64,000 bases of DNA. Source: Paraglaciecola sp. MB-3u-78 (GTDB lineage Bacteria > Pseudomonadota > Gammaproteobacteria > Enterobacterales > Alteromonadaceae). This document shows positions 38,501 through 46,957 of this stretch, piece after piece. The notes beneath the pieces are model-generated. The model had not been told where the DNA came from. It ran no database searches and saw nothing but the letters and a program-made list of their open reading frames with translations. The translations under genes were made by a program, and so were the position numbers. Location of the stretch: the NCBI RefSeq assembly GCF_002835935.1, contig NZ_PJCF01000008.1, positions 156,373-220,372 on the forward strand, given 5' to 3'. Each line of letters begins with the position of its first letter. The first letter of the stretch is position 1.

Positions 38501-38975
38501 CCCTGGTTTGATCCAAAGCCACCGCATTTGAGGCTTGTTGTCTTGGTTGATTTGATGGGTTCGAGTTTACGCTCTGTATGTCTTGCATAGCTTTTTGTTG
38601 GGCTTGGCTGTTATTAATACCAGAGATGTAGGCTTCCGATGGCATTCTTAATATCGAACCATCTTTCAACAAATTAATATTTTGTTGCTCAAAAGCGTCA
38701 GGATTAAGCTCGTATATTGCTTGCATTACCTGATAAATAGACTGGGAGCGATTAGGACGATAATTCTGAGAAATTTGCCATAACGTATCCGAAGAAACTA
38801 TAGGTCCATAACCGTCAGACTGAGTACCGCTCTGGGCTTGAGGTTGTGATTCAGATGACCTAGGCGCTGAATTTTTAGGACCTCTTAAATTACCCTGTTG
38901 AGAATTGGCAGCAGGAATAGCAGTAACAAAACTCAGCACAATTAAAAGCTGTATTGCTATTTTTCGCAAATTCAT
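35577..38975 (-). CDS. fimV: FimV family pilus/polar hub protein with long acidic repeat
   Basis: This 1132-residue protein is a FimV/TspA-type inner-membrane hub that organises polar structures and supports type IV pilus function. It has a signal-like start (MNLRKIAIQLLIVLSFVTAI), the N-terminal FimV domain with a LysM-like DTLWQISQNYRP...LLKDGSILRMPS, a coiled coil (~residues 150-240), one membrane helix (NPIMLILLFTLPVLLVLTAF), a very acidic cytoplasmic region of over 800 residues, and the C-terminal FimV motif LDLAHAYIEIGEDDSAKELL with TPR-like helices. ATG 38975 is preferred over the longer frame start because AAGGA precedes it and a signal peptide follows. It lies after asd, as in related genomes, but truA is not downstream. 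Confidence 0.92.
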   Translation of the reverse strand: MNLRKIAIQLLIVLSFVTAIPAANSQQGNLRGPKNSAPRSSESQPQAQSGTQSDGYGPIVSSDTLWQISQNYRPNRSQSIYQVMQAIYELNPDAFEQQNINLLKDGSILRMPSEAYISGINNSQAQQKAMQDIQSVNSNPSNQPRQQASNAVALDQTRELIEQKLGAIDEAQNRQFMAIRKQFSESINSVQSILDENKKLSERLNKVNADIDEMRSEEQQKTLQMNQIGESIEELLVKSRQDDALKDAQMAEKNASWLDNPIMLILLFTLPVLLVLTAFAFWMIKHKTPAVVTPEDDDVDEFSLDPLAAEMDDLSDALSAELSADTDDELDDDNLFRDDDLPDDVLSEELEESLDDALGDSIDDLLEEEFEVGAEVVEQDDLDSLFDEDDDLLAEVQDNEDNSDLENMSIEEDEPQVDAEVDDMEYVEDESLPVAVDDETASESVLDDEEPPEISIDELLNESQDDISENSLIDDSEDINEEVLQSLDKEIISQNEELDTVTGTLIDELEQVEQMRSMLPDDDDEDDEELLGVEEPQLGIQKLEDLAEELDEDVLADEFDEEDIKDIEVTEDEIEVDISEVLNEAQLPVEEKPSVEPEPEVETEVLAEPESTVEAEESVEPESLVEAEELVEPEPVVEAEESVEPESLVEAEELVEPEPAVEAEGLAEPESAVEAEGSVEPESAVEAEESVEPEALVEVEESVEPESTVEAEELVEPEPEPEPVVEAEESVEPEPVVEVEESVEPESLVEAEESVEPEPVVEAEGLAEPESAVEAEGSVEPESAVEAEESVEPEPAVEAEESVEPEPAVEAEALSEPKAELEALTDDSIDEEDEFDTELDTDFDIPANSDTTLDEDQLEKALEDFENEELDEVLEDLTSNEPASISSLDDLAFSADDFVTKDEPSKPFSSPPTLDDNESSEDFDDSELDNAFDETIDGLSFESSQKSSDELDDLPGLGDWLDEDDVKPNQKQTNAAEDGIIEELEGSSFDEMLESIDLDDDTSLDDDDTGFDIAALLDETPESEDNDVNEQDTEDFLDVEALLNESFGADSDDEMDKALDLDIPLEPFVNEQDNLEMIDVDADDGLGAKLDLAHAYIEIGEDDSAKELLDEILQKGSAEQIAEVKTILNKLD
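36517..37176 (-). repeat. 36-bp tandem repeat inside fimV (18 units)
   Basis: Eighteen units of a 12-residue acidic motif of the form VEAEESVEPEPV are encoded, with one unit carrying an extra EPEP (12 bases). A block of units recurs at a distance of 300 bases, showing a larger internal duplication. The repeat has no stop codons in several frames, which creates long spurious open frames on the plus strand. Confidence 0.92.
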
Positions 38976-39325
38976 ATGATTCCTTCTCGCCCCAAAATAT
39001 AGCCCCTCGTTATGATTGACGTCACGACACACCGCAACACTCAACTTGCACAATATCTTTATGTGTTTCTTTTGAAAATAGTTACAAGTGTTTATCTATA
39101 TAAATTAACTAGTTATGCGATTTCACATAGTGTCATTTTATTGGATTTTAACACATTTATTCATAATAATTCACATTAATAAGCAAGTCGTATTCCAAGT
39201 TTGAAAAAGTCGCGTAAAATACGCCCATAACTATAAACCAGTTGCTCTGTTTGATCTAGAATGACGAGCTGATTTGGAAAGAGACTAATTTAAAATGTTA
39301 TCGGCAATTGGAAAGAATTGATGAG

Positions 39326-39374
39326 GGTCGGTTGCGGCTGCATATCTCTGAGATATTTGCAGCCGCAACCGACC
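39326..39374. other. Large perfect hairpin downstream of asd
   Basis: GGTCGGTTGCGGCTGC (39326-39341) is the exact reverse complement of 39359-39374, and the inner bases ATATCTC/GAGATAT pair further, giving about 23 paired bases with a one-base loop and a small bulge. There is no T run, so it is not a standard intrinsic terminator. It fills the gap between asd and fimV; the other ~330 bases of the gap show nothing recognisable. Confidence 0.75.
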
Positions 39375-39385
39375 TTAATGTATAT

Positions 39386-40402
39386 TTACATGTAATCTCG
39401 GATAAGCACTTCAGCAATCTGCACACTGTTGGTTGCCGCACCTTTGCGTACGTTGTCTGAAACAACCCATAGATTAATCCCATTAGGATGGGTGATATCG
39501 TTTCTGATACGACCAACATGCACATCATCATTACCGCTAGCACTGCTGACTTGGGTAGGAAACGCGTCTCTTTCCCTATGCAACACTATGCCCGGCGCAT
39601 TGGCTAACAATTCTTTTACTTCTTCAGCGTCTATTGGCGAGCGTGTTTCGAGATGAATGGCTTCACCGTGACCGTAAAATACGGGTACACGTACAGCAGT
39701 GGCATTCACTAAAATAGTATCATCACCCATGATTTTTTTAGTTTCCCAAACCATCTTCATTTCTTCTTTGGTGTAATCGTTATCCATAAAGACATCGATT
39801 TGTGGGATAACGTTGAAAGCAATTTGGCGACTAAAGGCTTCAGTTTTCACTTCTTTGCCACTTAGCAGCGCCGCAGTTTGATGAGCTAACTCGTCGATTG
39901 CCGCCTTACCACCACCAGACACAGACTGATAGGTGCATACATTAATACGCTCAATGCCAACAGCATCATGAATAGGCTTTAAAGCCACCATCATTTGGAT
40001 AGTAGAACAATTAGGATTAGCGATAATATTACGATTACGGAAATCAGCTAATGCTTGAGGATTCACTTCTGGCACCACCAATGGAATATCGGCTTCGTAG
40101 CGAAATTGAGACGTATTGTCGATGACGACACATCCCGCTTCAGCTGCAATAGGTGCGAATTTTTCTGAGACACTGCCACCAGCAGAAAAGAAGCCTAGTT
40201 GTACCTGACTCCAATCAAATTCATCAGCATCTAAAACGGTAATCTCTTTTCCCTTAAAGGTCACCTTTCCACCAGCAGAACGAGCACTGGCTAATGGATA
40301 AAGTTTGTTGATCGGAAAATCTCTTTGTTCAAGAATTTCGATCATGTGTTGTCCTACTAATCCAGTAGCGCCCAACACGGCGACATCAAAGGCCCGAGAC
40401 AT
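39386..40402 (-). CDS. asd: Aspartate-semialdehyde dehydrogenase
   Basis: This 338-residue enzyme reduces aspartyl phosphate to aspartate semialdehyde for lysine, threonine, methionine and diaminopimelate synthesis. It has the NADP motif VLGATGLVGQHMIEIL, the catalytic Cys in NPNCSTIQMM, the QSVSGGGKAAIDEL segment and the His in CTYQSV/GHGEAIHLE region. It is of the shorter, Usg-like/P. aeruginosa-like type common near pdxB and fimV, so the paralog Usg is a possible alternative, but the catalytic residues are kept, favouring a real Asd. Confidence 0.9.
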   Translation of the reverse strand: MSRAFDVAVLGATGLVGQHMIEILEQRDFPINKLYPLASARSAGGKVTFKGKEITVLDADEFDWSQVQLGFFSAGGSVSEKFAPIAAEAGCVVIDNTSQFRYEADIPLVVPEVNPQALADFRNRNIIANPNCSTIQMMVALKPIHDAVGIERINVCTYQSVSGGGKAAIDELAHQTAALLSGKEVKTEAFSRQIAFNVIPQIDVFMDNDYTKEEMKMVWETKKIMGDDTILVNATAVRVPVFYGHGEAIHLETRSPIDAEEVKELLANAPGIVLHRERDAFPTQVSSASGNDDVHVGRIRNDITHPNGINLWVVSDNVRKGAATNSVQIAEVLIRDYM

Positions 40403-40457
40403 GGTTTTTTACTCCTAAAAATTTAAATTATGGGTTGCATTGAATTATATGCCCCAC

Positions 40458-41585
40458 CTATTTGGCGGGCAAAAATCCAACGCCGTAGATTGCCTTCGAA
40501 TCAGCAAAATTTCCAGTGTTTAGCGCAATTGCTGAAAATTCTCTTCTTATAGGATAGTGTTTTCGGATATATCTAAACTGATCGGCGCTGTGCATATTGG
40601 CCCTGAAATATTGATCATCTGTCTCAATGTTATACACATCTAACACTAACTGGTGCAATACTTGCCAAAAATCTTGTTTTTCACTTATTTGTATTTGGCT
40701 AGGTTGTGCCTTGGGTAAATAATCAGAGAGTTTTTTGTCAGCTTGAATGCCTAAATGTTTACACAAAGCCAAATACAGCATTTCTGTTCCTCTGGCTTTG
40801 CCTTCAATGGTGTGACCTGCAATATGCGCAGTAGCCAAAGCCGTGTGGGGGATTAAATCAAGATTGATACTAGGTTCGTTCTCCCAAACATCGAGCACTA
40901 AATTCAGTGACTTACCTTGCTCAAAAAGTGCCAGGGCGGCTTGATTATTGGTCACCTCTCCTCGACATGCATTGATCAAAAGCTGATTGTCTTTAAGTGC
41001 TGTCAGTCTCGCTTTATCAAATAAGTCTTGTGTAGGATAGGGTCCGTCTTTAACCCAAGGTACATGCAAGGAAATTACGTCACACTGCATGATATCGTGC
41101 ATTGACACAAATTCTCGCCCGTCCCCCCCATCAGCCAGAGGCGGATCACATAACTTATGGTTAATACCCAAAACGGTCAAAACTCTTGCCAAAGCAGTGC
41201 CCACATGCCCTGCGCCAATAATACCCACTGTTTTGTCAGCCAATTGCCAGTTAAGCCTTTTACTCATGACCAACATGGCACTTAACACATACTCAGCCAC
41301 AGCAACCGCATTACAGCCACCTGCCGAAATAAAAGGGATATTTTGACTCGCCAGATATTGTTGATCTACATGGTCAGTGCCAGCCGTAGCCGTGGCCACA
41401 AATTGAAGCTGCTTATTTTTAGCTAATAACTGTTGATTCACCTTAGTGGTAGAGCGCACCAACAATACATCTGCATCGGCTAACCTATCAGCGTTAATTG
41501 TTTTGTGAGAAAACACTTCACACTCGCCAAGTTCAGAAAAAAACTCTGCCCCGTAAGGCATACTGTCTTCGTAATAAATTTTCAT
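40458..41585 (-). CDS. pdxB: 4-phosphoerythronate dehydrogenase
   Basis: This 375-residue D-2-hydroxyacid dehydrogenase catalyses the second step of pyridoxal-phosphate synthesis. It has the NAD fold GIIGAGHVGTALARVL, the LLINACRGEVTNNQAAL active-site Arg segment, the HIAGHTIEGKARGTEM active-site His and the PdxB-specific C-terminal domain. It precedes asd on the same strand, the usual order in this group. Confidence 0.95.
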   Translation of the reverse strand: MKIYYEDSMPYGAEFFSELGECEVFSHKTINADRLADADVLLVRSTTKVNQQLLAKNKQLQFVATATAGTDHVDQQYLASQNIPFISAGGCNAVAVAEYVLSAMLVMSKRLNWQLADKTVGIIGAGHVGTALARVLTVLGINHKLCDPPLADGGDGREFVSMHDIMQCDVISLHVPWVKDGPYPTQDLFDKARLTALKDNQLLINACRGEVTNNQAALALFEQGKSLNLVLDVWENEPSINLDLIPHTALATAHIAGHTIEGKARGTEMLYLALCKHLGIQADKKLSDYLPKAQPSQIQISEKQDFWQVLHQLVLDVYNIETDDQYFRANMHSADQFRYIRKHYPIRREFSAIALNTGNFADSKAIYGVGFLPAK

Positions 41586-41676
41586 GATGGTTACTTAGGA
41601 TAAGTATCTGGAAGTGGCGGCATTATGCCACCATGTGGATAATTTAAAACATGGTTCTGTTGTGTTAAATACTTTA

Positions 41677-41873
41677 TTAAGGCGGAGAACACACCTTTTT
41701 AAAGGTAAAATCTTGTGCTGATTCACCTTTCTCATTCAGTATCGCCAACCTATCTTTCGCTTCTTGAACATAAAATTCCTTAGAGCATCTACCGACTCCC
41801 AAACCGACATATTAACAAGTTCATTGAGATTATCTGAAAAAACGATATCGGTTATAGGGTTAAGTGTTGATAA
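41677..41873 (-). pseudogene. DUF3291 domain pseudogene (internal deletion)
   Basis: Read on the minus strand, one frame gives a segment around VNMSVWESVDALRNF and, in another frame right after it, EAKDRLAILNEKGESAQDFT ending in TAA at 41677-41679. These match the two conserved ends of DUF3291 proteins, but the ~45 residues that normally separate them are gone and the frame changes. No start is visible. This is a decayed gene after the hydrolase stop. Confidence 0.65.
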
Positions 41874-41874
41874 A

Positions 41875-42765
41875 TCAACCTTTAATTTCAGTCAAAAAAG
41901 TCTGATACAAAGACAACACCTTCTCTGGAGCCTCTAGCTGTGGATAATGCCCAACATCTAGGGCAGTCGTTCTAGGATGGGGAATAATGTCGATATAATA
42001 GTCAAGCATGTGTTGCCCCGAAATAGGGTCGTGCACACCATTGATAAAATATAAAGGCACCAATGTGCTGATCATGCTTTCTACCCAACGTTTTCCATGT
42101 TGCTTGCGTTCATCAAGGTAACTTAATAACTTAGGCAAAACCCTCTTGCCATTATTATGTTCAAGCAACTGCCACAAGGTATCTATTTCATGGGTATTTG
42201 GCTGACTGTTAGCAGCGAATATTTTATTAAACCCTCGGCTCAAACTTGCCTTATTCATAAAGTGACTGGCTAAACCGCCGAACCGACTCTTCAATAACTT
42301 CTGGGTAAACAGAGGTCTGTGATGAGAAGCAAATAAGCCACCATTTAAAAAGCAAATAGACTGAATCTTAGCCGCGTTATCGATAGCCTCCTGTCGACTT
42401 AATAGTTCTTGAGCGACCGAATCACCATAGTCGTGTGCCAGAATATGGTATTGCTTGACACCTAGCTTACTCAGCAATGCCTGCACAATGTCGGCTTGCT
42501 CCAGCAAACTATATTGATGTTCTGTGGGTTTATCAGATAAACCAAAACCCAATAAATCTAGACTGAGTAAACGATATTGCCCGGCTAAATGTTTCCACTG
42601 AAAATGCCAATCCCAAGCGGCACTTGGAAAGCCATGAATAAACAAGATAACGTCTTTGTTTGGATCTTGATGAAAGTTAAGTGATTGCCAATGAGCTATA
42701 CGATGGTCGCATAACTCACTGAAATCTGCATGCTTTTGATAATTGTCAAAGGTTAATTGATTCAA
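41875..42765 (-). CDS. MEST-like alpha/beta hydrolase with Asp nucleophile
   Basis: This 296-residue protein has VILFIHGFPSAAWDWHFQW, SLDLLGFGLSDKP and the nucleophile elbow ILAHDYGDSVAQELL. The elbow carries Asp instead of Ser (HDYG), as in epoxide hydrolases and haloalkane dehalogenases, and its HDYGDxVAQELL form is that of the MEST group. INGVHDPISG and VGHYPQLEAPEKV hold the remaining Asp and His. The substrate is unknown. It starts three bases after the class II aldolase gene, so the two are co-transcribed. Confidence 0.83.
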   Translation of the reverse strand: MNQLTFDNYQKHADFSELCDHRIAHWQSLNFHQDPNKDVILFIHGFPSAAWDWHFQWKHLAGQYRLLSLDLLGFGLSDKPTEHQYSLLEQADIVQALLSKLGVKQYHILAHDYGDSVAQELLSRQEAIDNAAKIQSICFLNGGLFASHHRPLFTQKLLKSRFGGLASHFMNKASLSRGFNKIFAANSQPNTHEIDTLWQLLEHNNGKRVLPKLLSYLDERKQHGKRWVESMISTLVPLYFINGVHDPISGQHMLDYYIDIIPHPRTTALDVGHYPQLEAPEKVLSLYQTFLTEIKG

Positions 42766-42768
42766 ATG

Positions 42769-43524
42769 TTATTTGTCATATCCAGGATTAGTGCGGTCTA
42801 ATTTACGCAATATTCCTGGCCATGCCAAGCTTCCTCCTGCAGAACGTGTGACTTGTTTTGCTTGAGCTTGAATGCCGGCTAAAATATTGGCAGGTATCAG
42901 GATCAGTTCTTGGCCACTGGCCTGAGCTTTCAGTTGAATTTGGCAAGAGCATTCTAGTAAATACATTCCCAAAAATGCATCGGCAATCGTTCCAGCACAA
43001 GTTAACAATCCATGATTACGCAAAATCATAAACCTGGTTTCGCCTAAATCTGCCACAAGGCGGGTTTTCTCATCAGGATTAAGCGCCACACCTTCATAGT
43101 CGTGATAAGACAATGACGAAAGTGCAAACAGGGATTGTTGACTTAGAGGCAACAAACCTTGTTTGCTTGCAGACACAGCAATACCGGCTGCAGTGTGCAA
43201 GTGCATCACACATTGAGCATCCTCACGTGCTTCATGCACCGCACTATGAATGGTAAACCCTGCTGGATTAATCTCGTAATCCGAGTCCATCACTTTTTTA
43301 CCTTGCAGGTCCACTTTGACCAAATTCGAAGCCGTGACTTCTTCAAACATCAAACCATAAGGGTTAATTAAAAAGTGATGTTCAGGCCCAGGTACGCGAG
43401 CAGATATATGAGTGAACACTAAATCATCCCAGCCAAACATAGCCACGGCGCGATAACACGCGGCTAAATCGACTCTTACTTGCCATTCTTGTTCACTGAC
43501 TTGTTGTTTTACTGAAGTTAGCAT
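42769..43524 (-). CDS. Class II aldolase/adducin family protein
   Basis: This ~251-residue protein is in the class II aldolase fold, zinc-dependent lyases of the fuculose-phosphate aldolase type, in the adducin-like subgroup. Metal-binding histidines are in VMHLHTAAG and RNHGLLTCAG, and WDDLVFTHISARVPG is a family signature. The frame is open to 43611, but that start leaves only four bases to the divergent regulator; ATG 43524 gives the usual family length. ATG 43551 is a further possibility. Its partner is the MEST-like hydrolase directly downstream. Confidence 0.82.
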   Translation of the reverse strand: MLTSVKQQVSEQEWQVRVDLAACYRAVAMFGWDDLVFTHISARVPGPEHHFLINPYGLMFEEVTASNLVKVDLQGKKVMDSDYEINPAGFTIHSAVHEAREDAQCVMHLHTAAGIAVSASKQGLLPLSQQSLFALSSLSYHDYEGVALNPDEKTRLVADLGETRFMILRNHGLLTCAGTIADAFLGMYLLECSCQIQLKAQASGQELILIPANILAGIQAQAKQVTRSAGGSLAWPGILRKLDRTNPGYDK

Positions 43525-43615
43525 TTGATCCGCTCTTAGTTGAATAATCATCAGCTTAAGATAAGCTACTAAGCACGATTGAAACTGTCGCCAAAACGAC
43601 AATTGAGACATTTTT

Positions 43616-44302
43616 ATGCATTCAAATGAAATCCAAAAAATCCTCTCGCAAAATACGTGGTTTGCTTCTTTGCCAGAATCCTTAGCTGATATGTTGCTTG
43701 AAAAAGGTAAGGTAAAAGTCCTACACGACCAACAAACATTGCATCAAAAAAATGACTTAGCTGATGGCTTTCATTGTGTTGTTATAGGGCGTATTCGTAT
43801 CAGTAATTTCACAGTCGAAGGTAAAGAGCTAGTCTTAACCTGGATCCAACCCGGCAATTGGTTTGGTGAAATTTCACTGATAGACGGTCAACCTCGTACC
43901 CACGATGCTCATGCTGAAGGTACAACAACACTATTAAAAGTGCCTAAATCCGCTTTTGAGCAATTATTTATAGATCACCATCAATGGTCTCGACATATTA
44001 TGCGCCTGCTGTGCCAAAGAGTACGCGCCACTTTTAGCCTGATAGATGAAACAGGCTGCCTATCATTGAAAGGGCAATTATGTAAAAGATTAAGCCTGAT
44101 GTATCAGGGACTAGAAGAACAACAATCAAAGAGTATGGAGATTACGATTTCTCAAGATGCCTTGGCGCAACTTATTCATAGCTCTAGGCAAACAGTGAAC
44201 AAAATTTTACAAGGTTTACAAAAAGAAAAAGTGATTACCCTGCGATATGGAGAAGTCGTGATTTTAGACAGAAACGCCCTTGAAGCATTAAGTCAGATTT
44301 AA
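43616..44302 (+). CDS. Crp/Fnr family transcriptional regulator
   Basis: This 228-residue regulator has an N-terminal cyclic-nucleotide-binding-type domain (QTLHQKNDLADGFHCVVIGRI, then GNWFGEISLIDGQPR) and a C-terminal winged helix (ISQDALAQLIHSSRQTVNKIL). It lacks the N-terminal cysteine set of Fnr, and the cAMP-binding Arg/Thr pattern is not clearly preserved, so the effector is unknown. It is divergent from the aldolase-hydrolase pair and is a candidate regulator of it. Confidence 0.88.
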   Translation: MHSNEIQKILSQNTWFASLPESLADMLLEKGKVKVLHDQQTLHQKNDLADGFHCVVIGRIRISNFTVEGKELVLTWIQPGNWFGEISLIDGQPRTHDAHAEGTTTLLKVPKSAFEQLFIDHHQWSRHIMRLLCQRVRATFSLIDETGCLSLKGQLCKRLSLMYQGLEEQQSKSMEITISQDALAQLIHSSRQTVNKILQGLQKEKVITLRYGEVVILDRNALEALSQI

Positions 44303-44313
44303 CCGTCGATGTT

Positions 44314-44502
44314 TTATAGCACCAGATTCACAATTAAAACCAAGATACCAATCAGCCCCAACACAAATAACACACCGACTATGGCATAAGGTACAAAAGA
44401 CGACTGTTCAAAATCACTTTTGTAATTGGCATCACTTTGTACACCCAACACACTAGCAGCAACACTTTTAATTACTTGCCATAAATTTGTTTTTTTTGCC
44501 AT
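44314..44502 (-). CDS. DUF2970 small membrane protein
   Basis: This 62-residue protein has the DUF2970 pattern: LWQVIKSVAASVLGVQSDAN, a short linker and one C-terminal membrane helix (VPYAIVGVLFVLGLIGILVLIV). AGGAATC lies ahead of ATG 44502. Function is unknown. It may be part of a transcription unit with the Kef-type antiporter. Confidence 0.8.
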   Translation of the reverse strand: MAKKTNLWQVIKSVAASVLGVQSDANYKSDFEQSSFVPYAIVGVLFVLGLIGILVLIVNLVL

Positions 44503-44715
44503 CTAAGTTTGATTCCTGTGTTTGTAGCCCTGATTACCCATTCTTGAACAACCATTGCCATCTAATCGATTCGCTGCAAAGTGTGCCATACCAAGGGAGA
44601 GAAGTATTGATAGTTTTATGCCCTGAGGGTCACCTGCTCCCTTACGGGCTTTTGACTTGAATGCTTTAGAGCCAGATACTTTTTTATTAACTGCTGACAC
44701 TTGCACTTTACTCAA
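44503..44715 (-). CDS. Small hypothetical protein (doubtful)
   Basis: This 70-codon frame starts at a TTG that overlaps the antiporter stop codon (TTGA) and ends with the TAG directly before the DUF2970 start. It encodes a basic, lysine-rich N-terminal half and a GIKLSILLSLGMAHF hydrophobic stretch. The exact packing hints at translational coupling, but no family is recognised and it may be chance. Confidence 0.25.
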   Translation of the reverse strand: MSKVQVSAVNKKVSGSKAFKSKARKGAGDPQGIKLSILLSLGMAHFAANRLDGNGCSRMGNQGYKHRNQT

Positions 44716-46331
44716 AGGTCAGTTGCAGCAGCGGATCCCACACTCTTTTTCACCAGTAATAATGCTGCTTCATGGCGGGCGTGAACAAAAGAATGAATAT
44801 TCAGACCCGACAAAGCAGATTGTTCGGCGCGGCTATTTACCTTAACAATCAGTTTGGCCTGGGGATAATAATCCAGCACTGCTTGGCAGATGATTTTTTT
44901 GGTTACCAAGGTATTCATGGTGATAATAATACTGGATGACTGCTCAACCCTGAGTGACTCCAATACGGGGAGTTTTTCCAAGTGACCAAAATAGGCCATA
45001 TAACCGCGTTCGCGGGCGAGTAACACATGGGTTAAATTGTCAGAGATAATCACAAAGTTTTTACCTTGTTTACTCAGTTCGCTGGCAACAATGCGCCCTA
45101 CTATCGTAAAACCACCAATAATAATATGATTGTGTGCGGCTATAGGCGTAATTTTGTCTGATTCAAAAAACTCCACCACAAAATAAGACGCCAATTTATA
45201 GATATTATTCACCATAAAAGGCGTGACTATCATCGACAACACAGTGACTAAAATCAGAAAACCACCTAACTCTTCAGAGATGATGTGCTGGCTGGTCGCC
45301 AAAGAAAAAATCGCAAAAGAGAACTCACCAATTTGACACAAGGCGATGGCTGACTTAATGGAATCACTCTTGGTGGCCTTGCGGCGAATTAAGGTAAAAA
45401 TGATCGCGGCTTTCACTAACATGGCCAGCAGCAATACCCCTAACACCAAAAAGAACTCTCGGTAAAAATAAAAGATATCTATCTTAGTGCCAATAGAAAA
45501 GAAAAATGCACCCAGCAGAATATCTTTATATGACGCAATATCTGATTCAACTTTCACGTGATAGTGCGTCTCGGCAATAATCATCCCCGCAATAAAAGCA
45601 CCGAGGGAATAAGTAAAGCCCATTTCATGAGCCAATAATGATGCCCCAATCACTATGGTCAAAACTGAGCCTAAAAACAGCTCTTCAAGTTTGGCATGGG
45701 TGGAAAAATGCAATAACCATTCAATCAGTTTTTTACCCAAGGTGAACATAAAAATGATCACCGCAGCCGCCGACAGCAAGGTTTTTATTAGGATTTCCTG
45801 CATAGACAGTTCGTTATTGGCTAAAAAGCTAATCAATAACAAAATCGGTATCACCGCCAGGTCTTGAAATATCAGGATAGCCACTGACTTTTCACCATAA
45901 GGTGTCATGATATCTTTAGATTTTTTTAAGTAAGTCAGCACGATGGCGGTAGACGACAAACTAAAAGACAAAGCAATCACAATAGATGGGATGGGGTCCA
46001 GAGCAAAAATATAATGGGCCACGGGGTAAATCACTACAGCACTGAGCACCACTTGCAAAGTACCGTTAATAAACACCACTTCACGCATTTTCTTGAGCTT
46101 AGCAAAAGACATCTCCAAGCCTATGGTAAACATCAAAAATACTATGCCAAACTCACCAATTAAATCTAAAGAGTTTAAATTTTCGCTGCCGTTAAAATCG
46201 AAGATATTGCTAATGATCGTACCGGTAATGATATAGCCGATAATGTGGGAGACAGAGAATTTTTTTAAGACCATATTAAGCACGCTGGCAATGGCCAAAG
46301 AGATAAAAATAATCAGTAGAATAGAGTCCAT
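44712..46331 (-). CDS. CPA2 (Kef-type) cation:proton antiporter with TrkA-N domain
   Basis: This 539-residue protein has an N-terminal antiporter domain of about 12 membrane helices (residues ~1-385; LIGEFGIVFLMFTIGLEMSF and FSLSSTAIVLTYLKKSKD are family marks) and a C-terminal RCK/TrkA-N nucleotide-binding domain (NHIIIGGFTIVGRIVASELS). It exports K+ or Na+ in exchange for protons, perhaps gated by a nucleotide. It lacks the glutathione-linked ancillary gene kefF/G, so the specific Kef name is not given. Nothing else lies ahead of it but a 600-base gap. Confidence 0.88.
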   Translation of the reverse strand: MDSILLIIFISLAIASVLNMVLKKFSVSHIIGYIITGTIISNIFDFNGSENLNSLDLIGEFGIVFLMFTIGLEMSFAKLKKMREVVFINGTLQVVLSAVVIYPVAHYIFALDPIPSIVIALSFSLSSTAIVLTYLKKSKDIMTPYGEKSVAILIFQDLAVIPILLLISFLANNELSMQEILIKTLLSAAAVIIFMFTLGKKLIEWLLHFSTHAKLEELFLGSVLTIVIGASLLAHEMGFTYSLGAFIAGMIIAETHYHVKVESDIASYKDILLGAFFFSIGTKIDIFYFYREFFLVLGVLLLAMLVKAAIIFTLIRRKATKSDSIKSAIALCQIGEFSFAIFSLATSQHIISEELGGFLILVTVLSMIVTPFMVNNIYKLASYFVVEFFESDKITPIAAHNHIIIGGFTIVGRIVASELSKQGKNFVIISDNLTHVLLARERGYMAYFGHLEKLPVLESLRVEQSSSIIITMNTLVTKKIICQAVLDYYPQAKLIVKVNSRAEQSALSGLNIHSFVHARHEAALLLVKKSVGSAAATDL

Positions 46332-46957
46332 AATTGCTGTGCCTGCCTTAGCGCCATTAACAAAGATATAACAAAAAAGTTTGATTTTTCAGTAAAATCT
46401 GCTTTTATAGAATAAGCATTGCTTGGGAGTAAGTCCAATTATACTCATGGTTGCAGGCTATATTTTTTAGTTACTCTTTTAGTTACTCTGAGAGCTTTAT
46501 GTGGTGTTTTGGGAGCAGAACATTGATTCTGATTTTTAAGCGTTAAAACACGTTCCGCGGTACCTACTTTGTAACAATGCAGCCCGGCTATCAAGGTTAT
46601 TCCTTGTCAAAAATCACGGGGAATACAGTGGCAGTACACCAAAAATTGAACTGAATGAATTAGTTATCATGACTATGCTGTTAATTCTTAGTTAGATAAT
46701 TAATATTGAACTATCGCTTTTGTAGATATCACTGTCATTCGATTGGTGTACTCATTGTAGTAATTTATTATTCACTCGCATTGGTAACTAAAATAGGCAT
46801 AATCGGGTACTCACAAAGACATAGGTGGAATAACCAAACCCAAGAGTTAATGCCTTTTTTGGATAATGAATGAGATGATTGAAATCGAACCTAATCAAAG
46901 CTAATCAAACTAATGAGCAACTCGCTTTTCTTTTAAATAAATAAGTGAAATTTAACT
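46332..46957. other. Intergenic gap with part of a dispersed repeat
   Basis: No gene is seen. Positions 46621-46690 resemble the repeat at 47691-47805 and 54341-54455 (ACAGTGGC near the left, CTGAATGAATTAG in the middle, GCTGTTAATTCTTA at the right), but diverged. A tandem TTAGTTACTC(T) unit occurs twice near 46470. Confidence 0.5.
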
